DNA from: a virus
DNA: 28,556 nt
IMG/VR virus record: IMGVR_UViG_3300011114_000891
Span: 1 to 28,556 of that record
Reading direction: 5' to 3' (one strand)
The notes beneath the pieces were generated by a model that searched no databases, had not been told where the DNA came from, and saw only the letters and a program-made list of their open reading frames with translations. The translations under genes were made by a program, and so were the position numbers. Shown here one piece after another: positions 5,243-13,250 of this stretch. The stretch's first letter is position 1, and every line of letters starts with the position of its first letter.

Positions 5243-8044
5243 CTAGAACGGGTCGTCGGGGTACAGGCCGCCGCGGGGTTCATCCTTCCGTCGAGGCCCA
5301 TCGTTGGGCGCGACCTCGAACTCCGCGACCTGTTCGGACAGCTCGGTAGAGAGGACGAACGCCCGAACGTCGCCGCCGCCGATCCGGACCTTCCACGTCC
5401 TCCGGCGGTCGGGTGACTTCTCGAACCAACCCTTCTCGGAGATCGCCGCGATGACCGAGTCGACCGCGTACCCCCTCTCGCCAAGGAACCTCTCGACCTC
5501 GTGCGGGAGCATCGCAGCTCGGACCGTCCCGTCGTGCATCTTCCAGACCTTGCCGATCGTTGACAGGTTCGAGTCGGGGGTCGTCGCGTAGTATTGCACC
5601 CGCTTCTGGTTGGAGGCGAACCACGCGAGGAGGGCGTCCATCGCGAGAGAAGGCTTGTCGGCCTCCTTCGCCTGGTCAAACGTGGCGAACAGGTCGGCCG
5701 CCGAGAACAACCCGAACGGCCCCCGCTTCTCCCACTGAACTCCGACGAGCTCGCAGAACTTCGCCCAGGCGTACTCCATCGCCGCGACGTGGTTCGACAC
5801 CCGCCGAGTCGTATCCCGCGCGGCGTGGTCCTTCTTCGCGTATTCGTAGACGCGCACCGCGAGGTCGCGGTACTGGGCCGCGGCCTTCGCCTTGTCGCCC
5901 TCCGACAGCTCGACGAGTCGTTGGATGTAGGCCTGTCCCGCCGTCCCGTGGTTGCGGGAGTAGAACCCTGTCACCTCGTGGATCAAGTCGGAGGTCGCCG
6001 AGGAGTTGTCTCCGAAGATGGGGGCCTTGATCGAAACCAGTCGGGCGACCGTCCCCGCTTGCTTCCCCATGGTCGCGATCGACGACTCACCCGTCGAGAG
6101 GGCTATGTTCTGGAACTCGACCGTGGTCTGGGTCCCGGTCACTGTTCCCCGCGCCTTCCCTCGGCCTTGGGTCATCGCGTAGACGAAGGCGGAGACGACC
6201 CCGAAGTTGTCGATCATGTGCTGCGTCTCGTCGCGGAAGACTGGGAGGCCCCGCATCGAACCTGCGACCCTCTCGGTTGCAACCCCCGTGTCGTTCCACT
6301 GGCCGACGAGCGAGGCCGTCCCGAACACCGAGGCCGCCCACTTGAGGGAGGTCGACTTGCCACCCGACGAGTCTCCCCAGACGTCCAAAACGAACTGTTC
6401 GCACCCGATGACCTCGATCAACGGGGCGACGACCGCGGCGGCGTAGGCCAATGCAACCCGAGGGTGCAACCCGATCACCCGCTCCGTTGTCGCCCGCCAC
6501 TCGTCGAGAGACCCCCGAGCTCGAACGGCCTCGACCTTGGACCGCATCTCGCCCTCGAGCGGGGCCATGTGCAAGTCGGAGCTGCTACCGCTCGGAGAGT
6601 GGACTTCATCGTACCCTCGGACAAACGACCCGTCGACCCAACCCGTCGTCGGCGACAATCGAGAGAGGCCCGTCAAGGTCACCTCGGACAACTGCCGAGC
6701 GGCGTCGAGGTAGTCCACCATCGCCTTCGCCGAGTTGGAAGTGACTGGGAGGCCCTTCGCCGCAAGGCCGACGATTGTCCTGGTAGAGGCCACCGCCTCG
6801 AGCGGGACGTGAAGCATCCGAGACCCCAAGGCGGGCCAACCGGTGGCAAGGGTTACAAAGTGGGTCTGGGTCGCGATGTCGAGCGAACGGGCGACGAGGA
6901 ACACCGGCGGGAAACAGACCCGCACCTTGATCGGGCTCCCGTTGCGGTCAACCGCCTGTCGCGCGATCCCGCTCCCGTTGTCGAGCTCGTAGCCCTCGGG
7001 GAGTTGGACGGTCGACCCGTTGGAGAGTTTGGCGTGGAGGCCGCTCCGGTGGCCCGTTTCGACGGGGGGAGCATGGGGGCCGCTATCTTCGGTCTCCTCG
7101 GCGGGCTCCCCTGCCTCGATAGCCCCGCGGAGCTGTCGCCGCGCCTCTCCAATGCCGAGTCGCAGGGCGAGGTCGTTCCAGTCGGTCTCCTTCTCCCCGC
7201 GCCCCTCCCCAAACTCGGGGAGGACAACGAGGCCGCCCGTCTGGGTCGCCGCCTTCCGCGCAGCTCGTCGGCCGGGGTTGTCGTCTCGCTTCCAGTCGTC
7301 ATCGGCCGCGATCACCAGGAGGGCGTCTGGGAGGGCGTCCCGAACCTTGACGGCCACCGTTGCGAGCTGCGAGGTATCCATCGCGCAAAGGACCGTCCAA
7401 CCCGTCGCCTCGGCGATCGTCGCCCCTGTCGCGTACCCCTCGCAGACTGCGACGACCTCACGCGAGCCGGGGATGCGGTGGTAGGTCCCCGCTCGGTCCA
7501 TCCCCTTGGCGTACATTTTGGCCGCTCCCTCTCGGGCGGGGATGCGTTGGAACCCTCGCAGGTCGTTTGGGCCGCGGGAGAGGGGAACGAGTAGGTCACC
7601 GTCCGAGTTCATCCGAACCCCCCACGCCTTGACCCCCTTCCGCGCAAGGTAGGGGTGCGCGGGGTCGGCCTCGACCGCCGCCGCCCAGACCTCCCGCGAC
7701 TTCTTCGCCGCCTCCTCGCGGGTCGCGGCCAGTTCGGCGTCCGCGCCCTCCTTCTCCCGACGAGCTCGCTCGAGGTTGCCTAGGTACTCCTCTCGCCCTG
7801 TCCGCTCCTCGGCCTTGATCGCCGCCCAGTCCTCGTCCGGACAGACCCACGCGATGGGGTCACCCGACCAACGACGGAACAGGCCCCGAGGCTTGCCGTT
7901 GGAGGTGTAGCGGTAGCAACCCTTCCCGCCGCCCTCGAGCGGGACCGTGTGCCACTTGTCGTCGTCCTCGACTCCTCGAGGGAATGTCAACCCGAGCGAC
8001 TCCGCCTCCCGACGGAACCGCGCCTCTGCGTCTGCGCGACCCAT
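5243..8044 (-). CDS. Toprim primase fused to DUF927-type helicase
   Basis: This 933-aa protein combines two activities that start and drive replication. Residues 1-75 are a small N-terminal domain. A Toprim catalytic core follows: VAVCEGYATGATIAEATGW (198-216, Glu 202), VIAADDD (244-250), and the ETDWND signature (286-291). Residues about 335-540 match DUF927-type helicase N-termini (TGWPALGSRM, TLTGLSRLSPTTGWVDGSF). The ATPase has Walker A GDSSGGKST (557-565), Walker B-like PVFRDETQ (601-608), sensor ALSTGES (649-654) and an arginine in GTVARLVSI. The C-terminal 150 residues look like a winged helix. The start at 8044 has AAGGAG 6 bases upstream. It faces the repeat-rich spacer, consistent with a replication protein acting at a nearby origin. 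Domain order is typical of phage and plasmid primase-helicases. Confidence 0.92.
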   Translation of the reverse strand: MGRADAEARFRREAESLGLTFPRGVEDDDKWHTVPLEGGGKGCYRYTSNGKPRGLFRRWSGDPIAWVCPDEDWAAIKAEERTGREEYLGNLERARREKEGADAELAATREEAAKKSREVWAAAVEADPAHPYLARKGVKAWGVRMNSDGDLLVPLSRGPNDLRGFQRIPAREGAAKMYAKGMDRAGTYHRIPGSREVVAVCEGYATGATIAEATGWTVLCAMDTSQLATVAVKVRDALPDALLVIAADDDWKRDDNPGRRAARKAATQTGGLVVLPEFGEGRGEKETDWNDLALRLGIGEARRQLRGAIEAGEPAEETEDSGPHAPPVETGHRSGLHAKLSNGSTVQLPEGYELDNGSGIARQAVDRNGSPIKVRVCFPPVFLVARSLDIATQTHFVTLATGWPALGSRMLHVPLEAVASTRTIVGLAAKGLPVTSNSAKAMVDYLDAARQLSEVTLTGLSRLSPTTGWVDGSFVRGYDEVHSPSGSSSDLHMAPLEGEMRSKVEAVRARGSLDEWRATTERVIGLHPRVALAYAAAVVAPLIEVIGCEQFVLDVWGDSSGGKSTSLKWAASVFGTASLVGQWNDTGVATERVAGSMRGLPVFRDETQHMIDNFGVVSAFVYAMTQGRGKARGTVTGTQTTVEFQNIALSTGESSIATMGKQAGTVARLVSIKAPIFGDNSSATSDLIHEVTGFYSRNHGTAGQAYIQRLVELSEGDKAKAAAQYRDLAVRVYEYAKKDHAARDTTRRVSNHVAAMEYAWAKFCELVGVQWEKRGPFGLFSAADLFATFDQAKEADKPSLAMDALLAWFASNQKRVQYYATTPDSNLSTIGKVWKMHDGTVRAAMLPHEVERFLGERGYAVDSVIAAISEKGWFEKSPDRRRTWKVRIGGGDVRAFVLSTELSEQVAEFEVAPNDGPRRKDEPRGGLYPDDPF

Positions 8045-8123
8045 GCTCTCTCCTTGCCATTCGCGGGAGGTTGCAGTAGCATCCTCTCCACCTGGTTGTC
8101 GCGGCCTTGCTCGCCGCCCGACC

Positions 8124-8153
8124 TCTATCGCCGATCCGAAGGGGGCTTGTCAA
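8124..8153 (-). promoter_or_regulatory. Promoter candidate for the primase-helicase
   Basis: On the minus strand a perfect TTGACA (8153-8148) is followed after 18 bases by GATAGA. The predicted start of transcription would leave a leader of roughly 70 bases before ATG 8044. The -10 element is weak, so confidence rests mainly on the -35 box and the position. Confidence 0.42.
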
Positions 8154-8168
8154 CCTTCCGGCGATCCT

Positions 8169-8212
8169 CCCTCTCTCGACCTCTCCGTTGCGCGGCTCGG
8201 GTCGGGAGAGGG
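8169..8212. other. Long inverted repeat (13-bp stem)
   Basis: CCCTCTCTCGACC at 8169-8181 pairs with GGTCGGGAGAGGG at 8200-8212 with one mismatch and an 18-base loop. It lies just upstream of the -35 box for the primase gene and beside the repeat array. There is no T-tract on either side, so it is not an intrinsic terminator; an operator or a structured origin element fits better. Confidence 0.55.
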
Positions 8213-8375
8213 AACCTGCGCCCAGTTCGGACCCCCTCGAGCTGTTCCCGCCTGTTCCCGCTCTGTTCCCACTGGGCGGGAACGCCTCGCGGCCAGTATC
8301 TACGCGCCTCCGCGCCTCGTTTTGGAGCCTGTTCCCACTGTTCCCGCCCTAGGACACCCCCTACGGCGTCGACCT

Positions 8376-8391
8376 ATGCGCGTACGCGCAT
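8376..8391. other. Perfect 16-bp palindrome
   Basis: ATGCGCGTACGCGCAT reads the same on both strands. It lies in the middle of the control region, between a forward pair of the 9-mer repeats (8330-8347) and an inverted pair (8432-8449), so it sits close to the symmetry centre of that arrangement. A dimeric protein site or a hairpin used in initiation are both possible. Confidence 0.7.
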
Positions 8392-8464
8392 CTGCGCCCG
8401 CGCGTCGTGGGCCCGCGCACGTATAGGGAGAGTGGGAACAGTGGGAACTTGTGGAACATAATGA

Positions 8465-8480
8465 TTACAAGGGCTTGCAA
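8465..8480. other. Short dyad in AT-rich patch
   Basis: TTACAAG at 8465-8471 and CTTGCAA at 8474-8480 form an inverted repeat with one mismatch and a 2-base centre, in the most AT-rich part of the control region. It could be an operator half-site pair. A second dyad, ACGGTC (8561-8566) and GACCGT (8574-8579), lies about 50 bp upstream of the late-arm promoter candidate. Confidence 0.4.
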
Positions 8481-8626
8481 GGCGGTTTTTGTTCCCATGG
8501 GGTGGGAGAAGTTGGGAACACTTTGGGTAGTTTGCGCCAAGTCGCCCGAAAGTGACGCAGACGGTCAAGAATCGACCGTTTCGAGTCTGGCGTTCCCACT
8601 GTTCCCGCGTGGTCTGGGCGTTCCCC

Positions 8627-8656
8627 TTGACGCTCCCCCTCTCGTGGGGTTAGGTT
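8627..8656 (+). promoter_or_regulatory. Promoter candidate for the late arm
   Basis: TTGACG at 8627-8632 is followed after 18 bases by TAGGTT (8651-8656), about 45 bases before the small-terminase start. The -35 box is good and the -10 is poor. The last degenerate copy of the 9-mer repeat runs into the -35 box, so the repeat-binding factor could regulate this promoter. Confidence 0.4.
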
Positions 8657-8700
8657 GGAGGCCGAGGCCGTTCTAACAGTCGCGCCCGCGCGAGGTCCGC

Positions 8701-9177
8701 ATGGCAACCAAACCGACCAAACCGACCAAGTCGACACCGCCGAACACGTCGAAGCTCGCCCCCGAGGTCATCGATCGGATCTGCGAGGGCGTCGCACTGG
8801 GCCTCCCCTACGAGCGGGCCTGTCTCCTCGGAGGCATCCGCCGCGAGACTCTCCACGCCTGGAAGAACGCCGCCCCCAACACTCCGGAGGGGTCTCTCCA
8901 CCGCGAGCTCGTGACCCGCCTCGAGGAGGCCCACGCGAAGGGACAGGCGGAGCTCCTCGACCAGATGAAGGGACACGCCCGCGGGACCCGCCTGGAGAAC
9001 GGGGCCGAGGTACAGACTCGCGGGGAGTGGAAGGCGACCCAGTGGCTCCTCGAGTCGATCTACAAGATGCGCCCCGAGGCGAAGGTGGACGTGACCTCGG
9101 GGGGCGAGCCGATCAAGTACGTGGTCTCCATCCCTCGCGTTGAACGCATCTCGGACGCCGCCGACGACGAGGGCTAG
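8701..9177 (+). CDS. terS: Terminase small subunit
   Basis: The 158-aa product is read from ATG 8701 with GAGG 6 bases upstream. It has a short Lys/Thr/Pro N-terminal tail (MATKPTKPTKST) and then a helix-turn-helix (about 20-57: VIDRICEGVALGLPYERACLLGGIRRETLHAW), the usual DNA-recognition part of small terminases. Residues 65-115 are helical, fitting the oligomerisation core. Small terminase selects viral DNA and loads the large subunit for packaging. The stop TAG abuts the GTG of the large subunit. The identity rests on the HTH plus its invariant position before the large terminase. Confidence 0.85.
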   Translation: MATKPTKPTKSTPPNTSKLAPEVIDRICEGVALGLPYERACLLGGIRRETLHAWKNAAPNTPEGSLHRELVTRLEEAHAKGQAELLDQMKGHARGTRLENGAEVQTRGEWKATQWLLESIYKMRPEAKVDVTSGGEPIKYVVSIPRVERISDAADDEG

Positions 9178-10437
9178 GTGGCAACCGTCCCCCTCGAGCT
9201 CCCCGCCCTCTACGGCCGCCAACACGACGCGATCACTGACCCTCGGCGGATTGTGTGCATCGAGTCGACGACCAAGGCCGGGAAGACCTTGGGTTGCATT
9301 GTGTGGCAGATCGGCCAAATGATGGGGGCCGGGGAGGACACCGAGCATTGGTGGGTCGCGCCCGTCTACGAACAGTCCATGATGGCCTACCGCCTCGCGT
9401 GGTCCCTCCTGCGGGGCCAACCGGGGTTCGCCCAGGCGAAGGCCGAGAAGGCGATCACGGGGCCGGGGAACCGCCGGTGGAGCTTCCGCTCGGCCGACAA
9501 CGCCGACTCGCTCTACGGGTCGGCCGTCCATTCTCTCGTCCTGGATGAATGTTCTCGGATGAAGGACGACGCCGTCGACGCTTGCTTCTCGACGACAACC
9601 CGAACTCGAGGTCGGATCCGGTGCATCGGCAACGTCCGAGGTCGGGCGAACCGCCACTACCAGTTCTCGCGCAAGGGTGAGTCGGGCGAGGAGGGGTTCG
9701 GGTACCATCGGATCACGGCCGACGACGCGGTGGCGGCGGGTATCTTCTCCCGCTCCGACCTCGCCATGGCCCAACGCACCCTCCCCGAGGCGGTCTTCCG
9801 CGAGCTCTACTACTGCGAGCCCGCCGACGACGGGGCGAACCCCTTTGGTATCGACGCGATTCGGAACTGCGCGGAGCTGTGCAACGGGAAGGCCTCGGGC
9901 GACTCGGTCCGGGTCTGGGGTCTCGACATCGCCCGCAAGCGCGACTGGGCGGTCCTTGTCGGCCTCGACGGTCACCGGCGGGTCGCTCGGTTTCACCGGT
10001 GGCATGGTCTCTCGTATGGGGCCCTCGTCGAGGAGGTCGTGCGCCTGGTCGGTCGCGGGTCGAAGGCGTGCGTCTTTTTCGACGCGACTGGGGTCGGCGA
10101 CGCGGTCGGCGAACAGATCGCCGCGGCTCGGGTGTGGTGTGAGCCCTTCATCTTCTCCTCGGCCTCGAAACAGGGAATCATGGAGGGGCTCGCCCTCGCC
10201 CTCCAACAGGGGCGGACGACGGTCCTCGACGGAGTCCACCGCGCGGAGCTCGAGGCGTTCGAATACGACGTCAAGGCGGGTCGGGTAGTCTACGGGGCCC
10301 CGTCGGGGTCGCATGATGATACTGTTTGCGCCCACGCCCTCGCGTGGTATGGGGCGGAGAAACTAGGGGTCCGACCTGCGGGCCGCGTCGCCGTCCTTGG
10401 GACTGCGACTGTGACAAAGGGTGCGACAACATGGTGA
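9178..10437 (+). CDS. terL: Terminase large subunit (packaging ATPase and nuclease)
   Basis: This 419-aa protein packs DNA into the prohead. It starts with GTG immediately after the terS stop, with GAGG in the last codons of terS. The ATPase shows a Walker A variant STTKAGKT (30-37), Walker B LVLDEC (120-125) and a coupling-like segment RIRCIGNVRGRANRHY (147-161). The RNase H-like nuclease shows VWGLDIARKRDWAVLVGLD (Asp 250), ACVFFDATGVGDAVGE (Asp 302) and GSHDDTVCAHALAW (Asp 380/381), the three acidic clusters needed to cut DNA. Length is normal for the compact type. Its last 7 bases overlap the portal start. Confidence 0.95.
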   Translation: MATVPLELPALYGRQHDAITDPRRIVCIESTTKAGKTLGCIVWQIGQMMGAGEDTEHWWVAPVYEQSMMAYRLAWSLLRGQPGFAQAKAEKAITGPGNRRWSFRSADNADSLYGSAVHSLVLDECSRMKDDAVDACFSTTTRTRGRIRCIGNVRGRANRHYQFSRKGESGEEGFGYHRITADDAVAAGIFSRSDLAMAQRTLPEAVFRELYYCEPADDGANPFGIDAIRNCAELCNGKASGDSVRVWGLDIARKRDWAVLVGLDGHRRVARFHRWHGLSYGALVEEVVRLVGRGSKACVFFDATGVGDAVGEQIAAARVWCEPFIFSSASKQGIMEGLALALQQGRTTVLDGVHRAELEAFEYDVKAGRVVYGAPSGSHDDTVCAHALAWYGAEKLGVRPAGRVAVLGTATVTKGATTW

Positions 10438-13250
10438 GAGGACCGATCCTAGACTCCCAGGGCCGGGTAATCCCGACCGCCCAGGTGACCGAGCGTACCA
10501 ACCTCATTGGAGCTCGCAACTACCGCGGCGGCCTCCCAGACGCGGACGCCAACCTCTCGTTCATCCCGTCCGAGCGGCGGGGTATCGCGGGCTTGCAGGG
10601 CAAGTTCCAGGAGATGATGCAGACCCACGTCGGTATCGCCTCGGCGGTCTACTGGGCGATCACGGAGGGCGCGGCCCTCCCGAAGGAGATCGTCTGGCCG
10701 CACCGCCACGAGCCGGGGGTCGAGGAGAAGGCCTTCATGGACCTCTGTCAAACGGCGTGCATTGACGACGCGGTCGTCTACGACGGCATGGTCGAGGGCG
10801 AGGTCGCACTGTGGGCCTACCCGCTCCTCGACGCCTTCATGGGGTTTGGCCTCATGTTCCCTCGTATGCTCACCGGCGGCTCGGTCGAGTGGTACCCAGT
10901 GGCGCACAACGCGATTATGCTCTGGAAACCGAACGGCTACTTGTTTGGCGGGGCGCGGTTCTCGACCCCGAACGGCTACGATGACCTCGACGCCGACCAG
11001 CTCGTCCACACCGTCCACGGGTTCGCGGGCGCGGGCGAGTTCGAGGGCCGGTCGATCCTCCGCGACTGCGTCCAACCGTTCGAGCTCTGGAAACAGATCG
11101 CGATCAACGCGGGCGTCTACAACCAACTCGCGTGGGGTTTCCTCGACATCGCCTACGAGCCTTCGGTGGGCGAGGCGGACGTGGCGGCCTTCAACGAGTT
11201 CGGCCAACAGTTCCAGGACGGCCAACGCAAGTACATCCTCCGCCCGCAGTCGGTCGCGGTGGAGATGAAGTACCCGAGCGGGTCACCCCCGGACGTGGTC
11301 TCGCAACTCGAGTACTGGGACCGACAGATCGAGAAGAAGTTGAACGCCCCCCTCGCGGGGATCACGCAGTTTGGGTCGCGTGCCATGGCCGAGACCCTCG
11401 ACGGGGCGCAAGGTCGCAAGGCGAAGGCGTGGATCAACGGTATCTTCGATCGACAGTCTCGGGGGATGTTCCGTTGGTTGGCGAACCAAGTCGGATACGA
11501 GGGGCGGCTCCCCAAGATGCAGGTGCAATCGGCCGAACTCACGACTGGGTTCGACGGTTGGGCGGCCTACGTCAACGGCATCCAGGCGGGCCTCCTAACC
11601 CGCGGCCCCGACGACGAGAAGTGGGCGCGTCGGGTCATCGGGGCCCCCGAGCTCCCCGTCGAGGTAGTGGCCGACCTCCCCGAGCCGGTGGGCGCGTCGA
11701 CGGCGGCGACTGCAACGACGGTCCTCGGTATGCTCTCCCCGAACTCGGCGACGCCTCTCGCCCCCGAGGCGGCGGTCATCCTTCTGACGATCTCGGGTCT
11801 CGCCGAACCAGTGGCGCGACAACTCGTTGACGCCCAGACGCGCCTCTCTCTCGTGGCCCCTGTCGCGGTAGAGGGAGCGGCGGCGGTCCCAGTGGCAACG
11901 GCCGAGGGCGTTCCCGCAGACGCGGTCCCGCAGGTCGTCCTCGAGGGGAACGTGGAGGTCCCGGCGGCGATCGGAGAGGCGTCGGCCTTCGCTCCGATCT
12001 CCCCTTCGCTCTCGGCGTCGGAGGCCTCGAGCATCGCGGCGGCACTGGGCGAACACCCCGAGGTTATCGTCCCCGACAATGTCATGGCGGCGGCGGCGGC
12101 GGCTATCCTCGCCCACCGAATCGCGGGCAAGTCTCGGACGACTGACTCCGAGGCCCTCATGATTGCTCGCGACCTTGCGGCGGGCAAGCGGCTTGCGTGG
12201 TCTCGGGTCCTCGGCCTTGCGGACTACTTCTCGAAGGTCTACCCGCGCCACTCGGCGTCCAAGTCCTTCGCGGACGGCGGCCCCTCCTTCCACGCCTACG
12301 CCTTGCGAGGCGGCGACGCGGCTCGAGGTTGGGTGCGTTCGCTTCTGGTAGGGTACGCTACCCGCGCCCACCGGACGGCGTCGACCTTGGGCGAGCTCGG
12401 CGGCGACCTCGGAGATGGAGAAGGGGAAGGGGTCCTCGTCATTGGCGGCGACGGCCGCGAGTTCACGACCTACCGCGAACTCCGACCCGAGGAGACGGTC
12501 GTCGGTTGGGTCACCCTCGCGGAGACTCGGAACGACCTCGACGCGCAGCTCGCGTTGAAGATCGACGAGATCGCAGGTCGTCATCGCCTCGCAGTGATCG
12601 GCGGCCTTGCCGACGGTTGGCAAGCGGGGGAGCGGGATCGGATCTGGGCGACCTACGTCGCGGAGTACCAGGCGGCGTTGACGTCGGCGGCCGGTGGCCT
12701 CCGCTCGGCGACCGAGGCCGAGGTGACCGACGAGATCAAGCGGTCGGTCCGTTCGGGTGCGGCGGCGGGTGCGACTACCTCGGCGGAGTCCGCGCAGCTC
12801 GCGGCGGCGGCGTCGACGGCGGCCAACGCCCAGTTCGCCACGGCGGCGGCGGCGACGCAGAAGGCAGGGGAGGTCATCGCGGACAGGGTACAGGGTGAAG
12901 TCGAGGCGGCGATCCTAGCGGGCGGCGACCTCGACAACTTCGCGACTCGGATCACGGTGGCCGGTCTCGTCAAGGAGGCGGCGGGCTCGCGTAACATGGT
13001 GGCCTCGGCCTCTCGTATGGCCTCCTATGCGGCGGCTCCGGGTGCGAACCTTCCAGTCCCGAACGAGGTCATCCGGACCTCCATCCCCGACGCTAACCGG
13101 TGCGAGGTGTGCGCCGAGGCGGACGGGAACCGCTACGACGTGGCCTCGTTCGTTGTCGGCGGCCAGTTGAAGCTCCCGCCGCTCCCCGACCCGAACTGCG
13201 AGGGCCGCTCTGATTGCCGGTGCGGTTACATCGGGGTCTACAAGCGGTGA
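10431..13250 (+). CDS. Portal protein fused to extra middle domain and MuF-like C-terminus
   Basis: At 939 aa this is about twice the size of ordinary portals. Residues 1-475 are a DUF935/Mu gp29-type portal: the N-terminal GPILDSQGRVIP, then EGRSILRDCVQPFELWKQ (205-222) and WDRQIEKKLNAPLAGITQFGSRAMAETL (296-323). The portal forms the ring through which DNA enters the head. Residues about 543-640 look like a separate small domain found in other phage structural proteins (RDLAAGKRL, then LADYFSKVYPRH, then RGGDAARGWV). Residues about 700-939 are helical and end in the MuF Cys motif: CEVC (891-894), PNCEGRSDCRC (921-931). MuF-like proteins are minor head proteins. The start at 10431 fits a 7-bp overlap with terL and AAAGG upstream. 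Fusion order follows the separate gene order in Mu. Confidence 0.88.
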   Translation: MVRGPILDSQGRVIPTAQVTERTNLIGARNYRGGLPDADANLSFIPSERRGIAGLQGKFQEMMQTHVGIASAVYWAITEGAALPKEIVWPHRHEPGVEEKAFMDLCQTACIDDAVVYDGMVEGEVALWAYPLLDAFMGFGLMFPRMLTGGSVEWYPVAHNAIMLWKPNGYLFGGARFSTPNGYDDLDADQLVHTVHGFAGAGEFEGRSILRDCVQPFELWKQIAINAGVYNQLAWGFLDIAYEPSVGEADVAAFNEFGQQFQDGQRKYILRPQSVAVEMKYPSGSPPDVVSQLEYWDRQIEKKLNAPLAGITQFGSRAMAETLDGAQGRKAKAWINGIFDRQSRGMFRWLANQVGYEGRLPKMQVQSAELTTGFDGWAAYVNGIQAGLLTRGPDDEKWARRVIGAPELPVEVVADLPEPVGASTAATATTVLGMLSPNSATPLAPEAAVILLTISGLAEPVARQLVDAQTRLSLVAPVAVEGAAAVPVATAEGVPADAVPQVVLEGNVEVPAAIGEASAFAPISPSLSASEASSIAAALGEHPEVIVPDNVMAAAAAAILAHRIAGKSRTTDSEALMIARDLAAGKRLAWSRVLGLADYFSKVYPRHSASKSFADGGPSFHAYALRGGDAARGWVRSLLVGYATRAHRTASTLGELGGDLGDGEGEGVLVIGGDGREFTTYRELRPEETVVGWVTLAETRNDLDAQLALKIDEIAGRHRLAVIGGLADGWQAGERDRIWATYVAEYQAALTSAAGGLRSATEAEVTDEIKRSVRSGAAAGATTSAESAQLAAAASTAANAQFATAAAATQKAGEVIADRVQGEVEAAILAGGDLDNFATRITVAGLVKEAAGSRNMVASASRMASYAAAPGANLPVPNEVIRTSIPDANRCEVCAEADGNRYDVASFVVGGQLKLPPLPDPNCEGRSDCRCGYIGVYKR

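Larger units (their letters stand above)
8243..8627. repeat. Iteron-like array of TGTTCCC(A/G)C
   Basis: Forward copies start at 8243, 8253, 8264, 8330, 8339, 8490 (ends T), 8591 (begins C), 8600, and a degenerate one near 8620. Inverse copies lie at 8276-8284, 8432-8440, 8441-8449, a degenerate one at 8451-8458, and 8512-8520. Several occur as tight tandem pairs with 9 to 11 base periodicity, close to one helical turn, which suits a protein binding side by side on one face of the DNA. Occasional GTTCCC elsewhere in the window is scattered; only here is it clustered. Confidence 0.85.
8045..8700. other. Non-coding control region between divergent arms; putative origin
   Basis: This 656-bp stretch separates the minus-strand replication arm from the plus-strand late arm. 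Open frames here are short, lack ribosome sites and translate the repeats into low-complexity peptides, so I call none. It contains an array of a 9-mer repeat, a 16-bp palindrome, several dyads, a short AT-rich patch around 8447-8490 and two outward promoter candidates, next to the primase-helicase gene. That combination is what iteron-type replication origins and shared operator regions look like. The origin role is inferred. Confidence 0.6.

Noticed and set aside
5594-7594. 666-codon plus-strand open frame within the primase-helicase gene
   Set aside because: Antisense shadow; the minus-strand frame carries clear Toprim and Walker motifs.
8169-8212. Intrinsic terminator
   Set aside because: The stem is long but no T-tract follows on either strand and no gene ends nearby.
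8451-8459. DnaA box
   Set aside because: TGTGGAACA differs from the consensus at too many positions and is better explained as a degenerate copy of the 9-mer.
8243-8608. Possible CRISPR-like array
   Set aside because: The units are 9 bp, irregularly spaced and in both orientations, without spacers of constant length.
8407-8676. Plus-strand frame of about 89 codons in the control region
   Set aside because: No ribosome site; it translates the 9-mer repeats into low-complexity peptide and ends without a recognisable domain.
8465-8737. Minus-strand frame of about 90 codons entering the terS start
   Set aside because: Overlaps the repeats, the promoter candidate and terS, with no start signal.
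8650-10335. 561-codon open frame on the minus strand across both terminase genes
   Set aside because: It lies wholly antisense to the terminase genes, is Arg/Gly/Leu-rich as expected from GC-rich shadow frames, and has no ribosome site or motif.
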